A stretch of 59,376 nucleotides of DNA from Streptomonospora mangrovi (GCF_027604915.1 NZ_JAJAQC010000049.1:1-59376), one strand, 5' to 3'. Numbered from the stretch's first letter, positions 48,265 through 57,840 are shown. Made by a program: numbers and translations. Notes: generated from the letters alone by a model not told the origin.

Positions 48265-50499
48265 ATGTTCGCAGGTCTGGGGCGCTTCACCTACCGGTGG
48301 CGCGGCTGGGTGCTCGCCGCCACCGCCCTCTTCGCGGCCTTCGCGGGGGTATGGGGCACCGGTGTGTTCGGCGCCGTCAGCGAGGGCGGATTCGAGGACC
48401 CCGGATCGGAGTCCGCCCGCGCCTCCGCCGCCCTGGAGGAGGAGCTGGGCCACGACGAGGCCGACGTCGTGGTGGTCTACCGCAGCGACGAGCTGCGCAT
48501 CGACAACCCGATGTTCGCCTTCTCCGTCCAGCAGATGCGCGACGACCTGCCCGAAAACCGGATCGCCTCGGTGCGCACCTACCTCGACGACGGGCTCAGC
48601 GACACCGAGCGCGGCATGCTCGTCTCCGAGGACCGCCACGCCACCTACGTGCCGATCACCCTGGCCGGCGACACCGACGCCGAGCGCATGGCCAACTTCC
48701 ACGCCATCGAGGACGAGCTGGACGCCGGCCAGCTCGACACCGAGATCGGCGGCCCGGTCGGCATCGAGTCCGACCTGGCGGCCCAGGCCGAGGGCGACGT
48801 CGTGCGCGCCGAGTTGATCTCGCTGCCGGTCCTGCTGGTGCTGCTGGTGGTGATCTTCGGCGGCGTGGTGGCCGCCCTGATGCCGCTGGCCGTGGGCGGC
48901 CTGGCCATCCTGGGCTCCCTCACCCTGCTGCGCGCCCTCACCTACGTCACCGACGTCTCCGTCTTCGCCGTCAACGTCGCCACCATCCTGGGCCTGGGCC
49001 TGGCCATCGACTACGGCCTGTTCATGGTCAACCGCTTCCGCGAGGAGCGCGCGCGGGGCACCGACGTGCGCGAGGCCGTGCCGCGCACCCTGGCCACGGC
49101 CGGGCGCACCGTGGCGTTCTCCGGTGTGACCGTCATGATCGCCTTCGCCGGCCTGCTGTTCTTCCCCCAGCCCATCCTGCGCTCCATCGGCTTCGGCGGG
49201 ATCGCCGTGGTGCTGTTCGACGTGCTGGCCGCGCTGGTGGCGCTGCCCGCGCTGCTGGCGGTGGCCGGCGACCGCATCGACTCCCTGCGGCTGTTCGCCC
49301 GCGCCCGGCGCCGCCGCGAGCTGCGCCGCGCCGCCCAGGGGCGCGGCCCCGAGGAGGCCGCCGCCGGCGGCGCCTGGGCGCGCCTGGGCCACAGCGTCAT
49401 GCGCCGCCCGGTGTTCTACCTGGTGGCCGTGGGCGCGGTGCTGCTGGCCTTCGCCTCGTCCCTGGGGGCCACCGAACTGGGCTCCACCGACCAGCGCTAC
49501 CTGCCGGCCGACGCCGCCAGCCGGGTGGCCACCGAGTCGCTGCGCGAGGACTTCCCCGCCGGCGGGATCGGGCGGATCGACGTGGCGGTCACCGGCGACG
49601 TCGAGCGCGCCGAGCTGACCGACTTCGCCGACCGCCTGGGCGGCCTCGCGGGCGCCGAGGGCGCGGAGGTCTCGCGCACCGGCGAGGACGCCGCCCACAT
49701 CACCGTGGCCTACGAGGGCGAGACCGACGACCCGGAAACCGCCGACCTGGTGCACGCGGTGCGCGCCGCGCCCGAGCCCGAGGGCGCCGAGGAGGTCCTG
49801 GTCGGCGGCCCGGCCGCCATGCAGATCGACAACGTCGCGGCCATCGTGGACACCCTGCCCACCACCGTCGCGTTCGTCGTGGCCACCACCCTGGTGCTGC
49901 TCTTCCTGGCCTTCGGCTCGATCGTGCTGCCCGTCAAGGCGGTGCTGATGGGCGCGCTGTCGCTGGGCGCCTCCCTGGGCGTGGTCGTCTGGGGCTTCCA
50001 GGACGGCCACCTGTCGGGGGTGCTGGGGTTCGAGGCGGTCGGCACGATCGACCCCACGTTCATCGTGCTGATCGTCATCATCGCCTTCGGTCTGGCCATG
50101 GACTACGAGCTGTTCCTGCTCAGCCGGGTGCGCGAGGAGTTCGCCCGCACCGGCGACAACGCCCACTCGGTGGCGGTGGGCCTCCAGCGCACGGGCGGCA
50201 TCATCACCAGCGCGGCCCTGCTGCTGGTGGTCGTGCTGGCCGCCATGGGCTCCTCCGACCTGCTGTTCCTCAAGATCATGGGCATCGGCCTGGCCATGGC
50301 GGTGGTGGTCGACGCGACCCTGGTGCGGGCGCTGCTGGTGCCGGCCACCATGCGGCTGCTGGGCCGCGCCAACTGGTGGCTGCCCGCCCCGCTGCGCCGG
50401 CTGCACGACCGGGTGGGGATCACCGAGGGCGAGGAGCTGCCCGAGGAGCCGCGCGAGCCCGGAAAGCCGCGCCCGGCCGAACCCGCCGGGGCGCGCTGA
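48265..50499 (+). CDS. MMPL-family RND exporter
   Basis: A 744-residue transporter with GAGGAGC 8 nt before the ATG. It has the MMPL layout of two halves, each with one helix, an external domain and five helices. The hydrophilic proton-relay residues are in LGLGLAIDYGLFMVNRFREE and IIAFGLAMDYELFLLSRVRE. The external loop FGAVSEGGFEDPGSESARA is typical of the actinobacterial group that exports lipids or drugs. It is probably controlled by the divergent TetR protein. A hairpin separates it from the convergent next gene. Confidence 0.93.
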   Translation: MFAGLGRFTYRWRGWVLAATALFAAFAGVWGTGVFGAVSEGGFEDPGSESARASAALEEELGHDEADVVVVYRSDELRIDNPMFAFSVQQMRDDLPENRIASVRTYLDDGLSDTERGMLVSEDRHATYVPITLAGDTDAERMANFHAIEDELDAGQLDTEIGGPVGIESDLAAQAEGDVVRAELISLPVLLVLLVVIFGGVVAALMPLAVGGLAILGSLTLLRALTYVTDVSVFAVNVATILGLGLAIDYGLFMVNRFREERARGTDVREAVPRTLATAGRTVAFSGVTVMIAFAGLLFFPQPILRSIGFGGIAVVLFDVLAALVALPALLAVAGDRIDSLRLFARARRRRELRRAAQGRGPEEAAAGGAWARLGHSVMRRPVFYLVAVGAVLLAFASSLGATELGSTDQRYLPADAASRVATESLREDFPAGGIGRIDVAVTGDVERAELTDFADRLGGLAGAEGAEVSRTGEDAAHITVAYEGETDDPETADLVHAVRAAPEPEGAEEVLVGGPAAMQIDNVAAIVDTLPTTVAFVVATTLVLLFLAFGSIVLPVKAVLMGALSLGASLGVVVWGFQDGHLSGVLGFEAVGTIDPTFIVLIVIIAFGLAMDYELFLLSRVREEFARTGDNAHSVAVGLQRTGGIITSAALLLVVVLAAMGSSDLLFLKIMGIGLAMAVVVDATLVRALLVPATMRLLGRANWWLPAPLRRLHDRVGITEGEELPEEPREPGKPRPAEPAGAR

Positions 50500-50510
50500 G
50501 CCCGCCGGAC

Positions 50511-50533
50511 CGGCGCCCGGCCCTCGGGTGCCG
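50511..50533. terminator. Hairpin between convergent MMPL and PH-like genes
   Basis: CGGCGCCCG (50511–50519) pairs with CGGGTGCCG (50525–50533), 9 bp with one G·T pair, just beyond both stop codons. Confidence 0.55.
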
Positions 50534-50535
50534 CC

Positions 50536-51096
50536 CTACCGGTGGCCGGGGGCGGCCTGGCGGCGGTCGTCGAAGGGCAGGTCGGGCTTGAAGCGGTGGG
50601 CCGCCTCGATGATCTCGCCGATGGTGTGGTTCCAGGTCGGGCGTACCCGCACGGCGTTGGTGGTGTGCCAGGGCGAGGGCGGGTGGAACGGCAGTTCGGC
50701 CTCGTCGCGGTTGACGAACACCAGGTAGTGCAGCGGCACCGAGCCGCCCCGGTGCGGCACGACCTGGGTGCAGGCCCGCAGCAGCGCGACCTCCGACCAC
50801 GGGAAGGAGAGGTCGTCGCCGCGCCCGCGCGGCCAGGGCGCGATGAAGTGCACGCCCGCCTCGTCCAGCACCAGCACCGGGCGGTGGGACAGGAAGCGGG
50901 AGACCGACACCAGCCCGGCGCCGCCGAACACCGCCACCGCCAGCGCGCCCAGCGCGATGTCGACGGGGGTGCCCCGCAGGACCAGTGCGACGCCGATACC
51001 GGTGAAGACCAGGCAGGCCAGGGTCAGCCACAGTCCCTCCCACGTGATGCGGAAGCGGTTGGAGACCACGAAGGGTGTGGCTTGGCGGCCCGACAT
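50536..51096 (-). CDS. Two-helix membrane protein with PH-like domain
   Basis: A 186-residue protein beginning MSGRQATPFVVSNRFRITWE. Two membrane helices (about 20–40, LWLTLACLVFTGIGVALVL, and 46–66) are followed by a β-rich PH-like domain (RPVLVLDEAGVHFIAPWPRG, FPWSEVALLRACTQ). The layout resembles actinobacterial membrane proteins of the PH/STM3941-like kind. The soluble part should be cytoplasmic. Function is unknown. It follows the fad operon on the same strand but after a terminator. Confidence 0.75.
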   Translation of the reverse strand: MSGRQATPFVVSNRFRITWEGLWLTLACLVFTGIGVALVLRGTPVDIALGALAVAVFGGAGLVSVSRFLSHRPVLVLDEAGVHFIAPWPRGRGDDLSFPWSEVALLRACTQVVPHRGGSVPLHYLVFVNRDEAELPFHPPSPWHTTNAVRVRPTWNHTIGEIIEAAHRFKPDLPFDDRRQAAPGHR

Positions 51097-51114
51097 AACG
51101 CCAGGATAACGCGG

Positions 51115-51148
51115 CGCGGTCCCCGAGCCGGTAGGCCCGGGGACCGCG
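51115..51148 (-). terminator. Terminator after the fadAB operon
   Basis: CGCGGTCCCCG (51115–51125) pairs exactly with CGGGGACCGCG (51138–51148), downstream of the leftward fadB stop at 51205 and upstream of the PH-like gene. Confidence 0.7.
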
Positions 51149-51204
51149 TTGCGCGTGTCGCACCGCGCGGCGGCGGCGCCGGCCGCCGCCGCGCGGGCTC
51201 GGCG

Positions 51205-53328
51205 CTACACGGCGCGGGGCCGCCCGGAGTGGAACCGCGCGCCGTTGACCTTCTCCGACACCCCCGACCGGTCCAGGTAGGGCGTGATCCCGCCCAGGTG
51301 GAACGGCCAGCCCGCGCCCGCGATGAGGCACAGGTCGATGTCGGCGGGCTCGGCCACCACGCCCTCGTCCAGCATCAGCCGGATCTCGCGGGCCAGCGCC
51401 TCCAGCGCCCGCTGGAGGATCTGCTCCTCGCTGGAGGGGGCGGCGCCGCCGGTGAACAGCGCCCGCACCTCGGGGTCGATGGTCAGGTCGGGGCCGTAGA
51501 CGGCGGTGCGGCCCGACTCCACCAGGGCCCGCAGTTGCGGGGAGACGCCGAACCGGTCGGGGAACGCCTCGTGCAGGGTCTCGGCCACGTGCAGCGCCAC
51601 GGCCGGGCCGACCAGTTGCAGCAGCATCAGCGGGGTCATCGGCAGCCCCAGCGGCGCCACCGCGCGGTCGGCGACCTCGGGCTCGGTGCCCTCCTCGACC
51701 GCCGCCAGCACCTCGCCCATGAACAGGGTGAGCAGCCGGTTGACGACGAACGCCGGCGCGTCCTTGCACAGCACCGCGCTCTTCTTGAGCTGCTTGGCGG
51801 TGGCGAAGGCGGTGGCCAGGGTGGCGTCGTCGGTGCGCTCGCCGCGGACGATCTCCAGCAGCGGCAGCACCGCCACCGGGTTGAAGAAGTGGAAGCCCAC
51901 CACGCGCTCGGGGTGGCGCAGGTCGGCCGCCATCTCGGTGATCGACAGCGAGGAGGTGTTGGTGGCCAGCACCGCCTCGGCCGGCACGACCGCCTCGACC
52001 TCGGCGAACACCTGCTTCTTGACGTCCATCCGCTCGAAGACGGCCTCGATGACGAAGTCGGCGTCGGCGAAGGCGTCCTTGGTGAGCGACCCCGACACCT
52101 GCCCCTTGAGCCGGTTGGCCTGGTCGGGGTTGATCCTGCCCTTGGCCAGCAGCCTGTCGACCTCGCCGTGGACGTAGCCCACGCCCCGGTCCAGCCGCTC
52201 CTGGTCCAGGTCGGTCATGACGACCGGCACGCCCAGGCGGCGGGCGAACAGCAGCGCGAGCTGGCCGGCCATCAGCCCGGCCCCCACCACGCCGACCTTG
52301 GTCACCGGGCGGGCCAGCGCCTTGTCGGGCGCACCGGCCGGGCGCCGCGCCCGCTTCTGGTTGAGGTCGAAGGCGTAGAGGCCGGCCGCCAGCTCCTCGC
52401 TCATGATGAGGTCGGCCAGCGCGTCGTCCTCGGCGGCGAAGCCCTCGTCGCGGGTGCGGTCCTTGGCGGCGGCCACCAGCTCCAGCGCGCGCACCGGCGC
52501 GGGCGCCGCGCCGTGGAGGCGGCCCTCCAGCGCGAAGCGGGCGTTGGCCACGGCCTGGTCCCAGGCGGCGCCGCGGTCGACCTCGGGCCGCTCCACGGCG
52601 GTCTCGCCCGTGACGACCCGGGCGGCCCAGCGCAGCGACTCCTCAACGAAGTCGGCCGGCTCGAACATCGCGTCGGCGATGCCCAGGGCGTGCACCTCGG
52701 GGCCCTTGATCATCCGGTTCTGGGCCAGCGGGTTGTCGATGATGAGCTTGAGCGCCTTCTCGGCGCCGATGAGGTGTGGCAGCAGGTAGGTGCCGCCCCA
52801 GCCCGGCACCAGGCCCAGGAAGGTCTCGGGCAGGGCGAACGCCGGCACCCCCGAGGAGACGGTGCGGTAGCGGCAGTGCAGCGCCACCTCCACGCCGCCG
52901 CCCATGGCCGCGCCGTTGACGAACGCGAAGGTGGGCACGTCCAGCTCGCCCAGCTTGCGGAACACGTCGTGGCCCAGGCGGGCCACCGCGTGCGCCTGCT
53001 CGCGGGTGCGCACCTGCGGCACCCCGGTGAGGTCGGCGCCCACCGCGAAGATGAACGGCTTGCCGGTGATGGCCACGGCCGCGATGTCGGTGCGGGCGCG
53101 CGCCGCCTCGATGGCGTCGTTGAGGCTGAGCAGCCCGGCCGGCCCGAAGGTGTTGGGCTTGGTGTGGTCGTGCCCGTTGTCCAGGGTGATCAGCACGGCC
53201 GTGCCGGCGTTGTAGGGCAGTTGGACGTCGCGCGCCAGGGCGCGGGTGACGACCTCGTCGGCGAAGACCTCGCGCAGGGCGTCGGGGGAGTCGGGGACGC
53301 CGCCGCCGCGCACGTCGGAGTCGCTCAC
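51205..53328 (-). CDS. fadB: Fatty-acid oxidation multifunctional protein: enoyl-CoA hydratase / 3-hydroxyacyl-CoA dehydrogenase
   Basis: A 707-residue fusion. The N-terminal enoyl-CoA hydratase/isomerase domain (about 40–290) shows KPFIFAVGADLTGV, FVNGAAMGGGVEVALHCRYR and ALPETFLGLVPGWGGT. The C-terminal dehydrogenase domain begins with the NAD motif VGVVGAGLMAGQLALLFARR at about 341, followed by ATNTSSLSITEMA and GFHFFNPVAVLPLLEIVRG. It carries out steps two and three of β-oxidation. The GTG start overlaps the thiolase stop (GTGA), so the pair is co-translated and should form the trifunctional complex. Confidence 0.95.
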   Translation of the reverse strand: MSDSDVRGGGVPDSPDALREVFADEVVTRALARDVQLPYNAGTAVLITLDNGHDHTKPNTFGPAGLLSLNDAIEAARARTDIAAVAITGKPFIFAVGADLTGVPQVRTREQAHAVARLGHDVFRKLGELDVPTFAFVNGAAMGGGVEVALHCRYRTVSSGVPAFALPETFLGLVPGWGGTYLLPHLIGAEKALKLIIDNPLAQNRMIKGPEVHALGIADAMFEPADFVEESLRWAARVVTGETAVERPEVDRGAAWDQAVANARFALEGRLHGAAPAPVRALELVAAAKDRTRDEGFAAEDDALADLIMSEELAAGLYAFDLNQKRARRPAGAPDKALARPVTKVGVVGAGLMAGQLALLFARRLGVPVVMTDLDQERLDRGVGYVHGEVDRLLAKGRINPDQANRLKGQVSGSLTKDAFADADFVIEAVFERMDVKKQVFAEVEAVVPAEAVLATNTSSLSITEMAADLRHPERVVGFHFFNPVAVLPLLEIVRGERTDDATLATAFATAKQLKKSAVLCKDAPAFVVNRLLTLFMGEVLAAVEEGTEPEVADRAVAPLGLPMTPLMLLQLVGPAVALHVAETLHEAFPDRFGVSPQLRALVESGRTAVYGPDLTIDPEVRALFTGGAAPSSEEQILQRALEALAREIRLMLDEGVVAEPADIDLCLIAGAGWPFHLGGITPYLDRSGVSEKVNGARFHSGRPRAV

Positions 53329-54527
53329 TTGGCGCTTCCTTCCCAGTTGGTGTTCTCCCACAGCACGGTGCCGCCCATGCCCAGGCCCACGCACATGGTC
53401 GTCAGGCCGTAGCGGACGTCGGGGCGCTCGCCGAACAGCCGGGAGAGCTGCGTCATCAGCCGCACGCCCGAGGAGGCGAGCGGGTGGCCCAGCGCGATCG
53501 CGCCGCCCCAGGGGTTGACGCGGGGGTCGTCGTCGGGCACGCCGAAGTGCTCCAGGAAGGCCAGCACCTGCACGGCGAACGCCTCGTTGATCTCGATGAG
53601 GCCGATCTCGTCCATGGTGAGGCCCTGGCGGGCCAGCAGCCGCTCGGTGGCGGGCACCGGGCCCACGCCCATGACCTCGGGGTCCACCCCGGCGAAGGAG
53701 AAGTCCACCAGCCGCATGCGGGCGTCCAGGCCCAGTTCGGCGGCGACCTCCTCGGCGGCGATGATCGCACCGGTGGCGCCGTCGTTGAGGCCGGCGGCGT
53801 TGCCCGGGGTGACGTTGCCGTGCGGGCGGAAGGGCGTCTTCAGCCCGGCCAGGCCCGCCAGCGTGGTGTCGGGCCGGGGCGGCTCGTCGGCCGTGGCCAA
53901 ACCGAAGCCCTGCTCGGCCGAGCGCACCAGCACCTCGACCAGGTCCTGCTGGATCTTGCCGTCGGCGTAGGCCTTGGCGACCTTCTCCTGGCTGCGCAGG
54001 GCGTAGGCGTCGGCCCGCTCCTTGGTGATGGAGGGGTAGCGGTCGTGCAGGTTCTCGGCGGTGTTGCCCATGACCAGCGCCGAGGGGTCCACCAGCTTCT
54101 CGGAGAGGAAGCGCGGGTTGGGGTCGACGCCCTCGCCCATGGGGTGGCGGCCCATGTGCTCCACGCCGCCGGCGATGGCGACGTCGTAGGCGCCGAAGGA
54201 GATCCCGGCGGCGGTGGTGGTGACGGCGGTCATCGCGCCGGCGCACATGCGGTCGATGGCGAAGCCGGGGACGCTGCGCGGCAGCCCCGCCAGGAGGGCC
54301 GCGCTGCGGCCGATGGTCAGGCCCTGGTCGCCGATCTGGGTGGTGGCGGCGATGGCCACCTCGTCGATGCGCTCCGGCGGCAGGCCGGGGTTGCGGCGCA
54401 GTAGCTCGCGGATGACGCGCACGACGAGGTCGTCGGCGCGCGTCTCGGCGTAGAGGCCCTTGCCGGCCTTGCCGAACGGAGTCCTGGCTCCGTCGACAAA
54501 CACGACATCACGGGCAGTTCGCGGCAC
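53325..54527 (-). CDS. fadA: Acetyl-CoA C-acyltransferase (3-ketoacyl-CoA thiolase)
   Basis: A 400-residue thiolase with GGAGGG 6 nt before the GTG at 54527. The nucleophilic Cys is in FAIDRMCAGAMTAV, the Asn/Glu loop is EINEAFAVQVLAF, and the second Cys is in MCVGLGMGGTVLWEN. GGAIALGHPLASSGVR supplies the catalytic His. It performs the last β-oxidation step, cleaving 3-ketoacyl-CoA with CoA. It heads a two-gene operon with fadB, as in Streptomyces (SCO6026/6027 region). Confidence 0.95.
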   Translation of the reverse strand: MPRTARDVVFVDGARTPFGKAGKGLYAETRADDLVVRVIRELLRRNPGLPPERIDEVAIAATTQIGDQGLTIGRSAALLAGLPRSVPGFAIDRMCAGAMTAVTTTAAGISFGAYDVAIAGGVEHMGRHPMGEGVDPNPRFLSEKLVDPSALVMGNTAENLHDRYPSITKERADAYALRSQEKVAKAYADGKIQQDLVEVLVRSAEQGFGLATADEPPRPDTTLAGLAGLKTPFRPHGNVTPGNAAGLNDGATGAIIAAEEVAAELGLDARMRLVDFSFAGVDPEVMGVGPVPATERLLARQGLTMDEIGLIEINEAFAVQVLAFLEHFGVPDDDPRVNPWGGAIALGHPLASSGVRLMTQLSRLFGERPDVRYGLTTMCVGLGMGGTVLWENTNWEGSAK

Positions 54528-54576
54528 GATTTGCCCTCCTGGTTCCAACGGACGGGTGACCGGTACACGCACATGC

Positions 54577-54588
54577 TACTGGCCGGTA
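54577..54588. promoter_or_regulatory. Palindromic site TACTGGCCGGTA before fadA
   Basis: TACTGGCCGGTA is a near-perfect palindrome (TACyGGCCrGTA) about 50 nt before the fadA start, flanked by ACTAGT and by a related GACCGGTAC at 54558–54566. It may bind a TetR- or FadR-type fatty-acid regulator; no known consensus was matched. Confidence 0.35.
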
Positions 54589-54636
54589 ACTAGTGTGGCG
54601 AGCAGGGGAGCCGTCCCGGTGCGGCGCGCGCGCAAA

Positions 54637-54667
54637 ACGCCCTCCCGCGCGGGGCGCGGGAGGGCGT
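54637..54667 (-). terminator. Intrinsic terminator of the TPR gene
   Basis: ACGCCCTCCCGCGC (54637–54650) pairs exactly with GCGCGGGAGGGCGT (54654–54667). On the minus strand the hairpin is followed by TTTTGCG (complement of CGCAAAA), a proper T-run for the leftward gene ending at 54711. Confidence 0.85.
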
Positions 54668-54710
54668 GCGAAAGGGGGGTGCGGAGCGGGTGCGGGCGCG
54701 GCGCGCCGGT

Positions 54711-55631
54711 TCAGAACAGGGCGGCGGCGTCGCGGTGGCGGCCCTGGGCGCTCAGCGCGCCGGCGAGGTCGCGGCGCATGCGCAGGGTCAGCATGCGGAT
54801 CTCGGGGTCGCCGGCGGCCGAGAGCCCGTTGAGGTAGGCCGCGCGCAGCGTGTCGACGGCCTCCTCGCCGCGCCCGCCCTGGAGTTGGGTGCGGCCCAGC
54901 CGGTGCTGGATGACCAGGGTGTCCAGGTGCTTGGCGCCCAGGCGGCGGCGCCGCTGGGCCAGCACCATGCGCAACTGCCGGGCGGCGTCGTCGTGGCGGC
55001 CCAGCGCGGTGTAGGACTGGCTCAGGCCGATGCGCAGGTCCTCGCGTTCGGTGGGGGTGCCGGCGTCCTCGACCGCGCGCTCGTAGTGGGCGATGGCGGC
55101 GTCGTAGCGGCCGCACTTGCGGTAGCAGTTGGCCAGCCGGCTGCGCGCGGTCACGGTGTCGGCGGCCACCGGGCCGAGCTGGGCGTCGCGGTGCTTGAGC
55201 AGCGCCTCCCAGTGCTCGGCGGCCTCGTCGGCGCGCCCGGCGTCCTCATAGGACCACGCCAGGTTCTCGCGGATGACGTCGGTCTGGGGGTGGTCGGTAC
55301 CGTGCACCGCCTCGGCGTCGGCCAGCGCGCGCTCGAACTCCGCGACCGCCGCCTGGCGCCGCCCGATCTGGGCGTACTTGCTGGCCAGGTTGTTGCGCGC
55401 GGCGATGGTGCGGGGGTCCTCGGCGCCGTAGGAGTCCACGTGCTCGCGCAGGACCTGCTCCAGGGCGGCGGCGCGCACGGCGGGGGACTGCCCGGGCTCG
55501 CGCGCCGGGGGCACCGCCACGGTATCGCCGGACGCGAATCCGGTCTTGCGCAGCAGGGACCGCCACAACGACACCAGACTCACCACCCGTCGAAAGGAGA
55601 CACCGGCCGCCGCCGACTCGCCGCCACGCAT
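54711..55631 (-). CDS. Tetratricopeptide-repeat protein
   Basis: About 306 residues if the ATG at 55631 is used (MRGGESAAAGVSFRR); no ribosome binding site settles the choice, and GTGs a little downstream are possible. From about residue 60 the chain is TPR repeats: NNLASKYAQIGRRQAAVAEF, ENLAWSYEDAGRADEAAEHW, SRLANCYRKCGRYDAAIAHY and LSQSYTALGRHDDAARQL, plus two degenerate units. Such a scaffold binds partner proteins; no enzymatic domain is attached. It lies between fadA and rnd and has its own terminator. Confidence 0.85.
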   Translation of the reverse strand: MRGGESAAAGVSFRRVVSLVSLWRSLLRKTGFASGDTVAVPPAREPGQSPAVRAAALEQVLREHVDSYGAEDPRTIAARNNLASKYAQIGRRQAAVAEFERALADAEAVHGTDHPQTDVIRENLAWSYEDAGRADEAAEHWEALLKHRDAQLGPVAADTVTARSRLANCYRKCGRYDAAIAHYERAVEDAGTPTEREDLRIGLSQSYTALGRHDDAARQLRMVLAQRRRRLGAKHLDTLVIQHRLGRTQLQGGRGEEAVDTLRAAYLNGLSAAGDPEIRMLTLRMRRDLAGALSAQGRHRDAAALF

Positions 55632-55835
55632 CAAGAACAGCACGATTCCATAACTTAATCCGGGCGAGAAGGCCCGGAAACACACCACAGGCAGGCGTTG
55701 CCGGTGAATTGTGTCACTTCCGCCCGTTTGGGCGGAACGCGAGGTTTGGTCGGGCGCGCCGGAGGCAATAGCGGGCGTCCGAATCCCCGCCCCGAAAGGG
55801 CCTCCCGGCCGCCCCCGAACCCCGCCGAGGCCGCC

Positions 55836-57131
55836 CTAGTCGCCGGCGACGCGCGCCAGCGCCTCGGCCAGCGGCCCCGCGGTCTGCTCCACCTGCCAGG
55901 CGCGGGCGTGGTGCTCGCGCAGGTGGCCGGACACGCCCTCGACATCGGTCCGGGCCGGCGGGCTCCACGCCAGCCGCCGCACGGCGTCGGGCTGGAGCAG
56001 GTTCTCGGTGGGCATCGACACCCGCTCGGCGATGGTGGCCAGCGCCGCGCGCACCGCCTCCAGCCGCCGCGCCGCCGCGGGGTCGCGGTCGGCCCACCGG
56101 TTGGTGGGCGGCGGGCCGTCGCCCGGCGCGCCCGGCTGGGGCAGTTCGGCCGGCGGCATGCCGCGTACCCGGTTGATCGCCTTGAGCCAGTTGGGGACGT
56201 AGCGGCGGGCCAGCCGCACGCTGAACGGCTTAATGGCGGTCAGCTCGGCGGCGGTGGCCGGCATGGCGGTGGCGGCCTCGATGATGGCGGCGTCGGGCAG
56301 GACCCGGCCCGGCGAGATGTCGCGCTCGCGGGCGATGCGGTCGCGCTCCACCCACAGTTCGCGCACCACGCCCAGGCCGCGCTGGTTGCGCACCCGGTGG
56401 ATGCCCGAGGTGCGCCGCCAGGGGTCGGGCCGGGGCTCCTTGGGCGGCGCCGACACCACCCAGGCGAACTCCTCGCGCGCCCAGTCGAGCTTGCCGGCCT
56501 CGGCGAGTTCGGCCTCCAGCGCGTCGCGCAGGTCCACCAGGATCTCCACGTCCAGCGCCGCGTAGGTCAGCCAGTCCTGCGGCAGCGGGCGCACCGACCA
56601 GTCCACGGCCGAGTGCTCCTTGGCCAGGCGCAGGCCCAGCACCCGCTCGACCATCGAGCCCAGGCCCACCCGCTGGTAGCCCAGCAGGCGCCCGGCCAGT
56701 TCGGTGTCGAACAGCCGGCGGGGCCGCAGGCCGACCTCGGCCAGGCAGGGGAGGTCCTGGTGGGCGGCGTGCAGGACGAGTTCGGCGTCGGCGACGGCGG
56801 AGTCCAGCCCGGACAGGTCGGGGCAGGCGATGGGGTCGATCAGCGCCGAACCGGCGCCGGCGCGGCGCAACTGGACCAGGTAGGCGCGCTGGCCGTAGCG
56901 GTACCCCGAGGCGCGCTCGGCGTCGACGGCCACCGGGCCGCTGCCGGCGCCGAAGGAGTCCACCACGCGGGCGAGGTGCGCGGTGTCGGCCACCACCGGC
57001 GGGAGTCCGTCGCGGGGCTCGCGCAGCAGGGGGGCCTCCGGCTCGTGATGGCCGTCGGGGTTCTCCGGGTCCGGGGTACCTGTCTTGGAGTTCAGCACGT
57101 TCGCCACACCCCCACGGTATGCGGTCCCCAT
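55836..57131 (-). CDS. rnd: Ribonuclease D
   Basis: A 431-residue 3'-5' exoribonuclease of the DEDD family. Exo I is VAVDAERASGYRYGQRAYLV, Exo II is AELVLHAAHQDLPCLAEVGL, and Exo III is LTYAALDVEILVDLRDAL. A C-terminal HRDC domain covers about 225–300, with a second C-terminal helical domain after it. It trims the 3' ends of tRNA and other structured RNAs. The ATG at 57131 is used; a GTG at 57107 is the alternative. It follows DUF3000 on the same strand after 127 nt. Confidence 0.94.
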   Translation of the reverse strand: MGTAYRGGVANVLNSKTGTPDPENPDGHHEPEAPLLREPRDGLPPVVADTAHLARVVDSFGAGSGPVAVDAERASGYRYGQRAYLVQLRRAGAGSALIDPIACPDLSGLDSAVADAELVLHAAHQDLPCLAEVGLRPRRLFDTELAGRLLGYQRVGLGSMVERVLGLRLAKEHSAVDWSVRPLPQDWLTYAALDVEILVDLRDALEAELAEAGKLDWAREEFAWVVSAPPKEPRPDPWRRTSGIHRVRNQRGLGVVRELWVERDRIARERDISPGRVLPDAAIIEAATAMPATAAELTAIKPFSVRLARRYVPNWLKAINRVRGMPPAELPQPGAPGDGPPPTNRWADRDPAAARRLEAVRAALATIAERVSMPTENLLQPDAVRRLAWSPPARTDVEGVSGHLREHHARAWQVEQTAGPLAEALARVAGD

Positions 57132-57258
57132 GCCAGGGGCACGACAGCGGGGGCGCCCTGGGGGAGCGGCGGGCGCGCGCCGCGGCGCCGCCGCCCGGCC
57201 CGCCGCCGGCGCTTCCGCGCGGGCGGCGGCCTGCGGGCGGCGGCGGGAACGGGGCGGC

Positions 57259-57840
57259 TCACCCCTCCGGGCGGCCGCGCCGCTGGCCGATGTCGGCGAC
57301 GTCCGCCGGCGGCAGCCCGGCCGCGGCCGACAGCAGGTCCAGCCACACCGCCATGTCCGCCGACAGGTCCTCAGCCGCCGGCGTCCAGGACGCGCGCAGT
57401 TCCAGTTCGGTGGTCGAGGGCTGGTCGGCCTTGGCGGCGAAGCCCTCGGTGGTGGCGCGGGTGACGGTCCCGCTGAGGGACGCGTGCGCGCAGCCGCGCG
57501 CCTGGAGGGCGTCGGTCAGCCAGCTCCACGCCACCTGGCCGAGCAGGGGGTCGGTGGCGATCTCCGACTCCAGGTCGGCGGTCACCCACGCCACGACCCG
57601 GAAGGGGCCGGGCCAGTCGCGCGTGCCCTCGGGGTCGTAGAGCACGATCAGCCGGCCGAACGCGGCGTCGGCGTCCTCGACGCGGACGGTCGCCGACATG
57701 GCGACGGCGTGCGGCGCCAGTCGCTTGGGCGCCGGGATGTCCTCGACCGCGATCTCCGGCCGGACCGCGGGCGTGCGCAGACTCTCAACCGCGCGCTGGA
57801 AGGCGGGGGGCGCGTCATCGACCCTACCGAGAGGGGGCAT
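57259..57840 (-). CDS. DUF3000 protein
   Basis: A 193-residue soluble protein beginning MPPLGRVDDAPPAFQRAVES, matching DUF3000 through APKRLAPHAVAMSATVR, GRLIVLYDPEGTRDWPGPFR and ATDPLLGQVAWSWLTDAL. The family is actinobacterial and conserved next to hemE and rnd; no function is known to me. No clear Shine–Dalgarno sequence is visible upstream of the ATG at 57840, so a leaderless start is possible. It is divergent from hemE. Confidence 0.9.
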   Translation of the reverse strand: MPPLGRVDDAPPAFQRAVESLRTPAVRPEIAVEDIPAPKRLAPHAVAMSATVRVEDADAAFGRLIVLYDPEGTRDWPGPFRVVAWVTADLESEIATDPLLGQVAWSWLTDALQARGCAHASLSGTVTRATTEGFAAKADQPSTTELELRASWTPAAEDLSADMAVWLDLLSAAAGLPPADVADIGQRRGRPEG

